DNA of 64,000 bases from JALYXI01 sp963795835. Lineage in GTDB: Bacteria > Acidobacteriota > Terriglobia > Bryobacterales > Bryobacteraceae. A program made the translations under genes and the position numbers. The notes under the pieces are model-generated. The model did no database searches. It saw only the letters and a list, made by a program, of their open reading frames with translations, and had not been told where the DNA came from. Positions 35,518 to 45,538 of this stretch are shown here, piece after piece (positions within the stretch are counted from its first letter, which is position 1; each line of letters starts with the position of its first letter). The DNA lies in the NCBI GenBank assembly GCA_963795835.1, contig CAWCJC010000004.1, positions 62,001-126,000 on the forward strand, given 5' to 3'.

Positions 35518-38500
35518 CTACATTTGGCCAACAAGTTCCATCTGCCGGTCCTGCGCCGATGCATGTTGCTCTTTCAATTCGTCCCGAGGCTCTTCTTTCG
35601 GGCTAAACCAGGAGTAAAGAATCGGCAGCAAATAAAGGGTCAGAATCGTGGCGGTGATTAAACCGCCGATCACCACCGTGGCCAGGGGACGCTGTACTTC
35701 AGCCCCCCGGGCTTGGGAAATCGCCATCGGGACAAAGCCCAAACTGGCCACCAGAGCTGTCATGAGCACGGGCCGGAGACGGTCGGAGGCACCCTCCCGG
35801 ATGGCATCTTTGACGCTCTTCCCCTGTTCGCGTAGGGAATTGATATGGCTGACCATGACAATGCCGTTCAACACAGCCACGCCGAAAAGCGCGATGAACC
35901 CGATCGACGCAGACAGGTTCAGGTTGATTCCCCGTATCCAGAGCGCCGCAATGCCTCCGACTAGCGCAAAGGGAACGTTCAACAGGATGAGGAGCGCCTG
36001 CTTGACGTTGTGGAAGGTGGCAAACAAGAGCCCAAAGATCACCAGAATGGAGACGGGCAGAACGATCAGCAGCCGCTGGTTGGCTCGCCGCTGATTTTCG
36101 AATTGACCGCCCCACTCCATCGAGTAACCGGCCGGTAACTTCAGGCCCTGATCCACCTTTTGACGTGCGTTTGCGACGAAGCTGCCCAGGTCCGTCCCGC
36201 GTACATTGCTTTGCACCACAACCCGTCGCCGTGCGTTCTCGCGGGAGATAATCTCCGGCCCGCGGACAACATTCAAGTTTGCGACCTGGTCCAGGCGAAC
36301 GCGTTCTCCACCCGGTGCTGACAGCCACAGGCCCGCGAGCGCATCTACATTCTGGCGCTGATTGTCCGGCAACCGTAACGCCAGCGGAAAGCGCTGTTCC
36401 CCCTCGATCACTTCGGAGATCTGCTTCTGCCCGATCAGCGTTTCGGCCAGCTCTTGCACGTCGGAAACGTTCAGTCCGTAGCGGTCCAATTCATCTCGCC
36501 GCAGGTCGAGCTGCAGTTCGGGTACGCCGGTTGTGATTTCCATTTGCGGTTCGCTGGCTCCTTTCACCGTCGTAATCAGTGCCAGCGTGCGCTGGGCCAA
36601 ATCGGACAGCACTTTTGTATCCTGGCCGAAGATTTTGATCGCGAGATCACCGCGAATCCCCGTCACCACCTCATCCATACGCATGGCCATGGGCTGAGTT
36701 ACGCTATAAGCCACGCCGGGTATGCCTTCCAGCTTCTTTGCGATCTTCTGCGAGAGTTCGTCCTGCGTCTTGCAGCACTTCCACTGGTCCTGAGGCTGCA
36801 GAGAAAGATAAGAATCGCTCTCGTAAATGCCCATAGCTTCGGTTGCCAGATCGGGCCGCCCAAGCTTAGTCACCACACTCTTAATTTCGGGAAAGCTCAT
36901 GATCACCTTCTCGATCTGTCTTCCGACTGCCACGGAATCCGGCAGCGAAATGCCAGGCAAACGGCGCGAGGTAATCAGGATGGAGCCTTCGTCGAGTTTC
37001 GGCATGAACTCTGTGCCAATGAATTTCAATGATCCAAGTGCTACCAGCAAGACAACTACGGCCACCGCCAGGATGGGCCCACGATGCTTCTCCGCGAATT
37101 CGAGCGAGCGACCGTACCGATCCCGAAGTTTGTTGAACCAGCCTTCCTGCTTCGGCTTCGCGCCTTCCTCCTTAGCTGGTTTTATAACGAAACTGGCCAA
37201 TGTCGGCATCGCGAACAGCGCAAGAAAGAGCGATCCCAGAAGCGCGGAACAAACCGTGATGGCCATCGGGCGGAACATCCGGCCTTCCAGATCCTGCAGC
37301 GTAAAAATCGGAAGGTAGACAGCAATAATGATGAGGACGCCGAAGATGATCGGCCGCGCCACCTCCTGAGAGGCCTGGAGCAAGTCTTTATTCCAATCCT
37401 TGCTCCCTTGCTCCCGCCGGCGCACGATGTTATCGATCATGACTACGGAACCATCCACAATCATGCCGAAATCGATGGCACCCAGGCTCATCAAATTGGC
37501 TGAAATGCCGAAGACGAGCCATGCCGAGAAAGCCGACCAGCATAGAGAGCGGAATGACCAATGCAACCAGCAGCGCTGCCCGGACATTGCCCAGGAAGAG
37601 CAGCAAAATAATCGTCACCAGCACGCCTGCTTCAATCAGATTGTGCTTGACGGTATGAATGGTGCCGTCGATTACTTCACCTTGATCGTAAAAAGGAACA
37701 ATCTTCGCGCCATTCGGCAGTTTTAGGCTGGCAATTTTCGCTTTAACAAGATCGAGAACCTTGCGCCCATTTTCGCCTTTCAGAATAATCACCATGCCGG
37801 CCAGCGTTTCCCCCTGACCATTGCGCGTCACTGCGCCTTGGCGGGGCAGCGCTGTGGTGGTGACGTGCGCTACGTCGCGAAGCAGCACCGGCACGCCGCG
37901 ATTCGCCAGTACGACGATGCGCTCGATATCCTCGACCGAGGAAGCTCGGCCCAAACCGCGAACTGTATACTGCTCCTCGCCATGTACGATGAATCCGCCG
38001 CCGAAGTTGCTGTTGTTGGTTTGCACGCGCGTCACAATGTCGTGCAGCGAAAGATTGTATCGCCGCAATTCCAAGGGATCCACCTCGATGGTGTACTGCT
38101 TCGTTTCCCCGCCCCAGGAGTTCACTTCGCTCACGCCGGGAACGGTACGCAATGCATAGCGAATCGTCCAGTCCTGCAGCGTTTTCCTGTCCATCAGCTT
38201 GGAGTTGCCTTCGAGCGTATACTGCAGTACCTCACCGAATGCCGTCGCCAGCGGGCCAAGACGAGGCTCCAGTCCGGCGGGTATACGGGAGCGGGCTTCG
38301 CTCAGCCGCTCGTTGGTCAGCTGGCGTGCCAGATAGATGTCGACATTGTCGTCGAAGATCACCGTGACCATGGAGAGGCCGAGCTTTGAGATGGAGCGCA
38401 CCACCTGCGTCTTCGGCATGCCGATGAGCGCCGTCTCAATCGGAAAAGTTACAAGTTGCTCGACCTCTGTGGGCGACATGCCCGGAGTCTCTGTCGTGAC

Positions 38501-38641
38501 GACTACCTGATTGTTCGTAAGATCGGGAAATGCGTCGATGGCAATGTGCAGCATCACATAGACGCCGCCCGCGACAAGCCCAAGAAGGGCAGCCAGAACC
38601 AGCCAGCGGTTCTTCAAGCTGAACGCGATCAGACGATTCAC
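35518..38641 (-). CDS. CzcA/CusA-family heavy-metal efflux RND pump, frameshifted
   Basis: Inner-membrane proton antiporter of the HME-RND group, expelling divalent or monovalent metal ions with the two genes upstream. The N-terminal part (38641-37430) starts MNRLIAFSLKNRWLVLAA and includes AIDAFPDLTNNQVVV; the second part, open from 37587, carries the TM4 motif GAIDFGMIVDGSVVMIDN and ends near 35518. One extra base near 37505-37520, between LSMLVGFLGMA and FGISANLMSLGA, breaks the frame. TM4 has the two aspartates of CzcA, but the third acidic position is Asp instead of the Glu of Cupriavidus CzcA. Metal specificity cannot be assigned. Joined length about 1040, normal. Confidence 0.91.
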
Positions 38642-38644
38642 TGT

Positions 38645-39898
38645 CTAGCCCCCTTCCAGAGTGCTGCGCAACATCTGAGACTTGAGCAGGAATCCGCCTT
38701 TGACAACGGCAAGGTCGCCTGCTTTGAGTCCAGCAAGCACTTCGACTTCACCGGCATCATGCTTGCCCAGCTTCACGGGACGCGCTTCAAACTCGTCTCC
38801 ATTTTTGCGCACAAAGACGATCGTGTTGCCGTTAATGTCCTGCAACGCATCCTCCGGGAGAAACATGGCGACTCGTGTTTGCGGTTCCGGGAATTTCGCG
38901 TTCGCGTACATCTCCGGACGCAGTTTCTGTGCGGGATTATTGACAAGAACGCGGACTTGCAAAGTGCGGGTTGTGGGATCGAGTTCCCCGCCCAGGTACG
39001 TTACCGAACCGTGGAAAGTAATGCCGGGGAAAGATTCGACGCCTACTTCCGCCGGGAGCCCGATCCGAACCTTGCCCGTATCCGATTCGTTCACGGAAGC
39101 GACCATCCATACGCTCGAGAGATCGGCTATGGTGTATGCTTCGGTGCCCGCCGCGGCCACAGCTCCTAAGGTGAGTGGGCGTGCAATGACGACGCCATTG
39201 ATGGGAGACGTGATCGGGACATTCTCATGCGCCTCGTCGACGCGGCCATCTGGTCCGATCGGAATTTGCAGGAACTCAGTCAGATGCACGCGCTCTTTTT
39301 CGAGATTGATTTGCGCGTCTTTAAGATCGGTCTCCGCGCTGAGCAGCGCAGCTTCGGATTGTTCGGCCTCCTGACGGCTGGCGCTTTTGATTTCAAAAAG
39401 CCGGCTGTAGCGATCTCGCTGCAGTTGTGCGTAAGCGACAGCGTTCTTGCGCCGTTGAGCATCCGCCAAAGCAATTTGATAGGCCGCTACTGCTTCATGC
39501 ACGTCGTGACTGTGAAATCGGCCGAGTACCTGGCCTTTCCGTACAGGGTCACCCACTCGCGCGATCAGGTTAGTGATGCGCCCATCGGTGATCACGCCCA
39601 CATGCGCCGTGCGCTCATCGTTCAGGGCAATACGGCCGGACGCGTAAAGAGTACCCGCAATAGAGCGGGCGGTCACAGTTTGGAATTGCAGGTTGGCGCG
39701 CTTTTGAGAATCGCCATCCAGCTTCATATTCTGGCTGTCGCCCTGGCCGGGGTTCTTGCTGTCTTTCCCGGCGTCTTTCTTTTCTTTGTTGTCCGCGCCG
39801 CCTTGGGAGCTTTTCTCTGTACTCTCGCCTTTGCCGCCGCTTCCGCAGTTCGTCAGCAAAATTGCGCAGCCTAAGAGAGCGATAATCTGAATCTTCAT
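38645..39898 (-). CDS. Periplasmic adaptor (membrane fusion) lipoprotein of the metal efflux pump
   Basis: CzcB/CusB-like adaptor linking the RND pump to the outer-membrane channel. 417 residues with a lipoprotein signal (MKIQIIALLGCAILLTNC; lipobox LTNC), a charged low-complexity linker rich in Gly, Lys, Ser and Asp (residues about 20-60), then barrel/lipoyl (GRITNLIARVGDPVRKGQVLG), a helical hairpin (SAEQSEAALLSAETDLKDAQINLEK region) and beta-barrel domains. ATG 39898 overlaps the upstream OMF stop (ATGA) and the stop lies 3 bp before the pump ATG. No CusF-like or histidine-rich metal-binding tail is seen. Confidence 0.92.
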   Translation of the reverse strand: MKIQIIALLGCAILLTNCGSGGKGESTEKSSQGGADNKEKKDAGKDSKNPGQGDSQNMKLDGDSQKRANLQFQTVTARSIAGTLYASGRIALNDERTAHVGVITDGRITNLIARVGDPVRKGQVLGRFHSHDVHEAVAAYQIALADAQRRKNAVAYAQLQRDRYSRLFEIKSASRQEAEQSEAALLSAETDLKDAQINLEKERVHLTEFLQIPIGPDGRVDEAHENVPITSPINGVVIARPLTLGAVAAAGTEAYTIADLSSVWMVASVNESDTGKVRIGLPAEVGVESFPGITFHGSVTYLGGELDPTTRTLQVRVLVNNPAQKLRPEMYANAKFPEPQTRVAMFLPEDALQDINGNTIVFVRKNGDEFEARPVKLGKHDAGEVEVLAGLKAGDLAVVKGGFLLKSQMLRSTLEGG

Positions 39899-41232
39899 GG
39901 TTTGGCTCCGTTCGGCGACAAGGGCGGTGACGAGTTCGGACCCGTGTCTCCGGGCGTCGCGCCAATGGCGCTCCGCAGGTTCACCACGCTTTGCTGAAAT
40001 TGTGACATTGTCTGGTAATACAGCAGTTCCGTATCAAGGCGGCTCCTTTCAGCATCGAGCAGCCTGAGCAAATCGAGCCCGCCTAGCCGGTAAGCAGCAC
40101 GCGCGATCCGAACGCCTTCCTCGGCCTCCTGCCTCATCTGGGGAAGAGTCCCGCTCAGCAATTCGCTCCGCATGCGGTACTCCTCCTGCGCTGCGCTGAC
40201 TTCGGCGCGAACCACATTCTCACTGGCCCTCAGGTTTGCTTTCGCTGCCGCTACATCTGCCGTCGCTGCGGCGATGTTGCCCTGGTTGCGATTGTGAATC
40301 GGTAAAGGAACGGAAATGGCCGCGTAGACTGTGTCGACTCCAACTGTCCGTTTATAGCCGAGCGAGATATCGGGATCCACTTTTGAGTTGGCTCGCTGAA
40401 GGGCGAGCTTCGCTTCAGCTTCGATTACGTTCTGGCGCGCCACCTGCAATTCGTAACGAGTCTGTAAAACCAACTGCAATGTCGGAATGAGCACAGTGGC
40501 AGGGGCGGTAGCGGGATCGTCCAATTCCACGGAAGAGGGGAAATCCGCTTGGCCCATTTCACGATATAAGTTCACGCGCGCTTGCACCGCCTGTTGAGCT
40601 GCATTTGCTGAGGAAAGCAACGCTTTATTCCGCTCAACCTTGGCGCGAATCACGTCTGCTTCCGCCACCACACCTTCCCTAAGCCGGTTTTCCGTATAGC
40701 TGACTAGATCTGAATAGGATTGCAGTTGGCGCTGCCAAAGCAGGCGCACCTGTTCGGCTGCGGAGGCTGCCCAATAGGCGCCCGCAACCCGAGAGGCGAT
40801 CTGGCGGCCCAAAAGATCGCTCTCCAGCAGAAAACGCTGGGTAGTAGCATCTGCGGAATCCACGCGGCGTTGCCGTTTGCCTCCGCGTTCAACAAGTTGG
40901 GTCAGAATGCCATAGTTATCAGGGCTATTGGCGAAAGAAAAAGGGGGCTGCTCCCACGCACGGTAGTTTTCCAGTTGCACGATGCCGCGAGGGTTCGGTT
41001 TCAGCCCCGCCTGCATGCTCAAGCCCCGCGCGGATTCTACTCGTGCATTGGCCGCGGCAATCTGCGGATTGTTCCGATTTGCCAAGCGAAGTGCTTCGGA
41101 AAAGCTGAGTTTCACTTGTCCGGCGGCAGTGGGCTCAAAAGCCAAACACGCCAGCAGAAAGAGAGTCTGCAAGACCCGGGAAGCAGGAAAATTCAAGTCA
41201 GAAGGCTCTCTCAAAGTAAGATTCCGCATCAC
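39895..41232 (-). CDS. TolC/CzcC-family outer membrane efflux channel
   Basis: Outer-membrane component of the tripartite metal pump. 445 residues with signal peptide (VLQTLFLLACLAFEPTAAG) and two repeats of the outer-membrane-efflux fold: LSFSEALRLANRNNPQIAAANARVE and the second repeat near EAEAKLALQRANSKVDPDISLGYKR. A proline-rich tail ends the protein. First gene of the cluster; 83 bp separate it from the PQQ dehydrogenase stop, where a TATAAA (reverse strand, 41280-41285) may be part of a promoter, with no clear -35. Confidence 0.92.
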   Translation of the reverse strand: MMRNLTLREPSDLNFPASRVLQTLFLLACLAFEPTAAGQVKLSFSEALRLANRNNPQIAAANARVESARGLSMQAGLKPNPRGIVQLENYRAWEQPPFSFANSPDNYGILTQLVERGGKRQRRVDSADATTQRFLLESDLLGRQIASRVAGAYWAASAAEQVRLLWQRQLQSYSDLVSYTENRLREGVVAEADVIRAKVERNKALLSSANAAQQAVQARVNLYREMGQADFPSSVELDDPATAPATVLIPTLQLVLQTRYELQVARQNVIEAEAKLALQRANSKVDPDISLGYKRTVGVDTVYAAISVPLPIHNRNQGNIAAATADVAAAKANLRASENVVRAEVSAAQEEYRMRSELLSGTLPQMRQEAEEGVRIARAAYRLGGLDLLRLLDAERSRLDTELLYYQTMSQFQQSVVNLRSAIGATPGDTGPNSSPPLSPNGAKP

Positions 41233-41315
41233 TTTAGCGGGTGGACTTTCTAAGCTCTTAGGTTGTAAAGAAAGAGAGGTTTATAACAGATTAGGTTCCA
41301 CAGAACGGAAAAACG

Positions 41316-42938
41316 CTATTTCTTGCCTGCGACCACGAATGCGAATAGTGTGTCGCCCGCGCCCGCGATTAGATATTGCTTACCATCCAGCATCCAGGTG
41401 GAGGGCCCATTACTCACACTTCCGGTGAGTTGCTGGTGCCACAGGATCTTACCGGAAGAAGGATCGAACGCCACCAGATTACCCCCATCGCCAGTAAACA
41501 GCAGCTTCCCGGCTGTGGAAAGAATCCCGCCTGAAAGACCGGCTCCCGCGATCCCGGTTTCGTGCTCATGTTTCCACTTGATTTTGCCGGTACGCGGTTC
41601 AATCGCAAGCAAGGAGGACCGCCCATCGAAGTTGCCGCCGCTTCCCCCGCCATAACCCTCCGGCTGATCGGAAGTGTCATAGAGGTAAGTGAGCCCGTAA
41701 CCCTGGGTTGTATTGAGATAGAAGAGTTCTGTTTGAGGGCTATAACTGGGAGGTGGCCAATTCGAGGCGCCCATTGCCGGCATATCGATCATGGAACCAT
41801 CTACTTTCGGTTCCTTAGCGGGATCGGGAATGGGTTGACCCTTCGCGTCCACGCCTTTCGCCCAATTGCCGGTGCCCGCGAAAGGCTTGGAAACCAGGTT
41901 CTTGCCATTGGTACGGTCAAGCAGGAAGAACCAGCCGCAACGCGCGCCTTGCGCCAGCAGTTTGCGAGGTTTCCCATCAATTTCCATGTCGAGCAAAACC
42001 GGGGTCTCAACGTTATCCCAATCGTGCGTGTCGTGAGGAGAGGCTTGAAACCACCAGGCAAGCTTTCCTGTGTCAGGGTTTAGCGCCACGATTGATGCGG
42101 TCCAAAGGTTCGCGCCCTTGCGGCTTTGACCGGCAAAGACAGGATTGGCATTGCCTGTGCCCCAATACAAAAGGTTTAGATCGGGATCGTATGTTCCGGG
42201 AAGCCAGGTCATACCGCCGCCGTGATCCATGGCCCCTTTGTTCGGCCAGGTTTCAGAACCAGGATCACCCGGTTTCTCCGGTTCGCTCCACCAGCGCCAC
42301 TGTAAGTCACCCGTCTCAGGATCCCGGGATTCCAAGTATCCCCGAACGTCCATGGCGTCACCACCCACTCCAACCAGCACGTGATTTTTGACGATCATGG
42401 GCGCCATCGTGGTGAAATATTGGAGTTTCTCATCGGCGACTTTCTTCCGCCATCGTTCCTTACCGTCACTGGCGTTTAGGGAGATAAACCAGCCATCCGG
42501 CGTCAGAAAGTACACCCATTTTCCGTAGATTCCCACACCCCGTTGACCGACAAGGTGTCCGCCCTTGTCTTCGAAATCGTACTGCCAGAGTTGTTCTCCG
42601 GTGCGTGCGCTGATGGCGAAGACGTGATCGGGGATGGTGAAGTACAAAACACCATTGACCAGAAGCGGCGTCGATTTGATGGTAGGGTTTCCTACACCGC
42701 GTTGGGGGCCGATTCCGGAAATGCGATACATCCATTCGATCTTTAATAGATTGACGGTCGATTGGTCGATCTGAGTCAAATCACTGAAGCGGCGCCCAGA
42801 GTAATCGCCATTGTAAGTGGGCCACGTATCGGCAGGCTGATGGAATAAAGAGAAGGCTTTCGGATTCAGTTCCTGGGAATGCGCAACCCCGATGAGATTG
42901 GCCGCGAGGGCAATCAGAATAAAATGTTTACGGCTCAT
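41316..42938 (-). CDS. PQQ-dependent dehydrogenase (quinoprotein, type I alcohol-dehydrogenase-like)
   Basis: Periplasmic eight-bladed propeller enzyme using pyrroloquinoline quinone; likely oxidises an alcohol or aldehyde and passes electrons to the cytochrome c encoded just upstream. 540 residues, signal peptide (SRKHFILIALAANLIGVAHS), WPTYNGDYSGRRFSDLTQI start of the mature domain, repeated tryptophan-docking-type blades (LNASDGKERWRKKV, DPETGDLQWRWW, NPDTGKLAWWFQ), the Trp-Asp-rich SPHDTHDWDNVETP active-site region. No C-terminal heme. The start overlaps the cytochrome stop (ATGA). No pqq biosynthesis genes lie in the window. The substrate is unassigned. Confidence 0.92.
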   Translation of the reverse strand: MSRKHFILIALAANLIGVAHSQELNPKAFSLFHQPADTWPTYNGDYSGRRFSDLTQIDQSTVNLLKIEWMYRISGIGPQRGVGNPTIKSTPLLVNGVLYFTIPDHVFAISARTGEQLWQYDFEDKGGHLVGQRGVGIYGKWVYFLTPDGWFISLNASDGKERWRKKVADEKLQYFTTMAPMIVKNHVLVGVGGDAMDVRGYLESRDPETGDLQWRWWSEPEKPGDPGSETWPNKGAMDHGGGMTWLPGTYDPDLNLLYWGTGNANPVFAGQSRKGANLWTASIVALNPDTGKLAWWFQASPHDTHDWDNVETPVLLDMEIDGKPRKLLAQGARCGWFFLLDRTNGKNLVSKPFAGTGNWAKGVDAKGQPIPDPAKEPKVDGSMIDMPAMGASNWPPPSYSPQTELFYLNTTQGYGLTYLYDTSDQPEGYGGGSGGNFDGRSSLLAIEPRTGKIKWKHEHETGIAGAGLSGGILSTAGKLLFTGDGGNLVAFDPSSGKILWHQQLTGSVSNGPSTWMLDGKQYLIAGAGDTLFAFVVAGKK

Positions 42939-43780
42939 TTGAGGGTCACCAGATAGGCTGCCAGGTTATGAATGTCGGCATCCGTGTACTTGGGCAGCAG
43001 GGCTCGATGGCCACCGAGTTTGTCTTCTATTTTCACCGTGACGCGATCCGTCGCCCATTCATGGAAATCGCCGTTTGCCATACGCAAAGAGATGTTGAAA
43101 TCGTCGAGCTTCATCAGCGCCCCCTCAAAAGATTGGCCGTCTGGCGTGGTCACCACGGCTTTCCGCGGGCCCTGGGGCGCCGGCCAGAGAAATCTTGCTT
43201 GCATGGCCACCGGTTGAGAAAACTTGGTGCCGATCCTGGCAAGGTCTTTCGTCACGGAATGGCAGGTGCTGCAATTTGCCTGAAAAAAGACTGACCCCTT
43301 CTGCGGATCTCCGCTGGTTTTTCCTCGCAGGTTGCCGTAAGTTTGGCTGTATGTCCCGCGGTTAGCGGCTAATTCGATCTGCAGGTGAAGATATTGCGAG
43401 ACGTTGTAGATATCCTCGGGCTTAAATCCGGGGAACGCAGGCATGCCGGCTTGCGGCCGGCCATTCTTGATAATGGGGCCGATTTCTTCGCCTTTCTCAT
43501 CGTGAAGGACCACGGTGGAGCGGACAAGATTCGGCCCCTGGGATCCGCGCCCTGTCTCGCCATGGCAAGCGCCGCAATTCTGTTTGTATGTGGGTTCGCC
43601 CAGCTTCGCGGCCTCGGCATCTACGGCGGGGCCTAGACCCAAAAAGTCGCGCATACCCGAGGCGCCTCGCCCTGCGCCGCGCCTTGCTCCCGGCGACGCC
43701 ATTGGGGGCTCCTGGGCGGCAGCAACCGAACCGAAGAGCAACAACAGAGCGAGCGGGAACGTTAACGACACTGTGTACAT
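42935..43780 (-). CDS. Periplasmic c-type cytochrome with two CxxCH motifs
   Basis: Electron acceptor for the coupled PQQ dehydrogenase. ATG 43780 (GGGAG seven bases upstream) gives signal peptide MYTVSLTFPLALLLLFGSVAAAQ; the open frame extends to 43954 but lacks a plausible start context. First heme site CGACHGE near residue 70, followed by GRPQAGMPAFPGFKPEDI, a normal single-heme domain. Second site CSTCHSV near residue 165. After it comes a small beta-rich segment (TPDGQSFEGALMKLDDFNISLRM) before the closing helix YTDADIHNLAAYLVTLK, so the second cytochrome domain appears to be interrupted by an inserted domain. 281 residues. Confidence 0.9.
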   Translation of the reverse strand: MYTVSLTFPLALLLLFGSVAAAQEPPMASPGARRGAGRGASGMRDFLGLGPAVDAEAAKLGEPTYKQNCGACHGETGRGSQGPNLVRSTVVLHDEKGEEIGPIIKNGRPQAGMPAFPGFKPEDIYNVSQYLHLQIELAANRGTYSQTYGNLRGKTSGDPQKGSVFFQANCSTCHSVTKDLARIGTKFSQPVAMQARFLWPAPQGPRKAVVTTPDGQSFEGALMKLDDFNISLRMANGDFHEWATDRVTVKIEDKLGGHRALLPKYTDADIHNLAAYLVTLK

Positions 43781-43830
43781 AATACTGCTCCCGGCAAATG
43801 CCGATTCCACATTAGCCGTTTTTTTCGTCG

Positions 43831-45255
43831 TTATTGAACGACGCCGCGTCCCGCCGGTGTGCCGTTCACCCCTAGAAGCACCGGCGCCCCTATTACGGGA
43901 GAGCCTAGCAGAGGTCCATCGCAAATGGCGCTTCCGTCCGCGCCCATGCCGCACGGAATCGTTTCATTTCCAAGTGAGGTGGGAATTACGGCCACAATCG
44001 AAGTTCCGGCGGCCATTCCTTTGAGGTTACCCGCACCACGGAGACCCCTGTGTTGAGATGTGTTGAACTGAATTGTTCCGAAGCTGGACTTGCCATCGAG
44101 AGACGAAACCGTTACTCGCGTTCCGGGATTGAGATCCGCCCGGTCACTAGGGTCAAAGTACACCAGGATGCCGTTTTGACCTGTTGTGGCATCGTTCGGG
44201 TCCACTGGATACTGGCGTGTACCGACATAAACGAAGTTATCAATCGGGTCCACGCCCGGGCCTTTGGCACTGCGTCCTGTGCATTGTGCGCCCAAGAAGT
44301 TTGCTTGGCCGGAAGCCGGCGCATTGAAAATGCCAATTAGCGGGAAATTCTTGCTGGAATCGGCGGGGCAACCGTTCGAAACCACGTTATTGCTTCCGGA
44401 TCCTGTGTAGAAGTTACGGGTATTTGGGTTGTACGCTGTCAAATCGGTCCCAGTCACATTGCTGAACGTCTTGATCACGGCGCCGCCGCGGTTCAGATCC
44501 AATAATGTTTGACCTCCCGGGCTGCAACCAAGAAGGGCGACATTACTTACAGGATCGATCTCGACTCCGTGGGGCGTGCAATCCGGTGTCAGGTACATGG
44601 CCGTAATTGCGTTAGCTACCGGATCGAATGTATAGAGTCCCTGGCCTTTTCCTTTGTTATCACTGTCGGTGATGGCCTGATAGATCAGTCCGTCATTCGG
44701 ATTGAAGCGCATCAACTCAGGACTTCCTGGAAGGGCAAGTTGACTACGGATGTTATGGTTTACCAGATCGATTCCGGTCATGAAGTATGGTGCCGTTCCG
44801 TTGATTACGTAGACAGTGTGATTGAGCGGGTCATAGTCGAGCGCGTCGGTTCCCCCAGTAACACCGGGTAAGGCGTAAGCTTCCGGCGCTAGCGACGGTA
44901 CGCGAAGATCGTATACATAAACGTTCGCTTTCCCGTCGGTCACCACTAACTTCTGTACGTCCAGCGCAACCAGTACGCCATTGGTGCTCCCCGCGCTCGG
45001 GATAGGCAAGACGCCAATGACAGTGTTACTCACGGTATCCACCGCAGTCACCGAATGGTTAGTGCGGTCTGCGACATACAAGACCCGGGTATAAGGGTTG
45101 AATGCAAATAAGTCAAGGTTAGCCTGGCTTGCGCCGGTGTTGGTCCAATTTGGAACCGGAATGGTCCCAAGATAGATCAGGGGGGGAGGGGTCTGGCCTA
45201 ATACGGCTCCCAAGAAAAGGCTACTCAGGGATAGAGAATGCAGAATTTTCGGCAT
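43831..45255 (-). CDS. Secreted YVTN-type beta-propeller protein
   Basis: 474 residues with signal peptide (MPKILHSLSLSSLFLGAVLG). Repeats of about 45 residues such as FNPYTRVLYVADRTNHSVTAVD, YDPLNHTVYVINGT, FNPNDGLIYQAIT, IDPVSNVALLGCSPGG and DPIDNFVYVGTRQYP indicate a seven-bladed propeller of the YVTN/lactonase-like type. A C-terminal segment has several cysteines and glycine-rich loops. No catalytic residues can be recognised, so binding or structural scaffold is as likely as hydrolase. First gene of a minus-strand set with the cytochrome (50 bp downstream) and PQQ dehydrogenase. Confidence 0.8.
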   Translation of the reverse strand: MPKILHSLSLSSLFLGAVLGQTPPPLIYLGTIPVPNWTNTGASQANLDLFAFNPYTRVLYVADRTNHSVTAVDTVSNTVIGVLPIPSAGSTNGVLVALDVQKLVVTDGKANVYVYDLRVPSLAPEAYALPGVTGGTDALDYDPLNHTVYVINGTAPYFMTGIDLVNHNIRSQLALPGSPELMRFNPNDGLIYQAITDSDNKGKGQGLYTFDPVANAITAMYLTPDCTPHGVEIDPVSNVALLGCSPGGQTLLDLNRGGAVIKTFSNVTGTDLTAYNPNTRNFYTGSGSNNVVSNGCPADSSKNFPLIGIFNAPASGQANFLGAQCTGRSAKGPGVDPIDNFVYVGTRQYPVDPNDATTGQNGILVYFDPSDRADLNPGTRVTVSSLDGKSSFGTIQFNTSQHRGLRGAGNLKGMAAGTSIVAVIPTSLGNETIPCGMGADGSAICDGPLLGSPVIGAPVLLGVNGTPAGRGVVQ

Positions 45256-45407
45256 TGGACTCCTTTATCGGTGCTGAACGCACGCCGGAGTCATTCTACT
45301 ACCGAAATTATTTTCTAAATACCAGTCTCAGCTTCGATTCCCAGAAACCGCAATCGTCGCTTCAGTGAACTCAAACAAACGGAAACGTCAAGACGGTGGA
45401 AAATTTT

Positions 45408-45483
45408 TGGTGGACCTGAAGGGATTCGAACCCTTGACCTCTTCCATGCCATGGAAGCGCGCTCCCAACTGCGCCACAGGCCC
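45408..45483 (-). tRNA. tRNA-Ala (GGC)
   Basis: 76-nt cloverleaf on the minus strand. Acceptor GGGCCTG pairs with CAGGTCC including the G3:U70 wobble that marks alanine tRNAs; anticodon stem CTTCC/GGAAG with loop ATGGCAT, anticodon GGC; T-loop GTTCGAATC; encoded CCA at the 3' end (45408-45410). Confidence 0.96.
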
Positions 45484-45538
45484 ATTTGCTCCACGGGCTG
45501 ATTCTTTTAGTCTACCACCAACATCTTACAATCAAAGA

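Noticed and set aside
41233..41315. Promoter for the metal efflux operon
   Set aside because: TATAAA on the reverse strand is present but no -35 box at a suitable distance was found; noted in the channel gene entry only.
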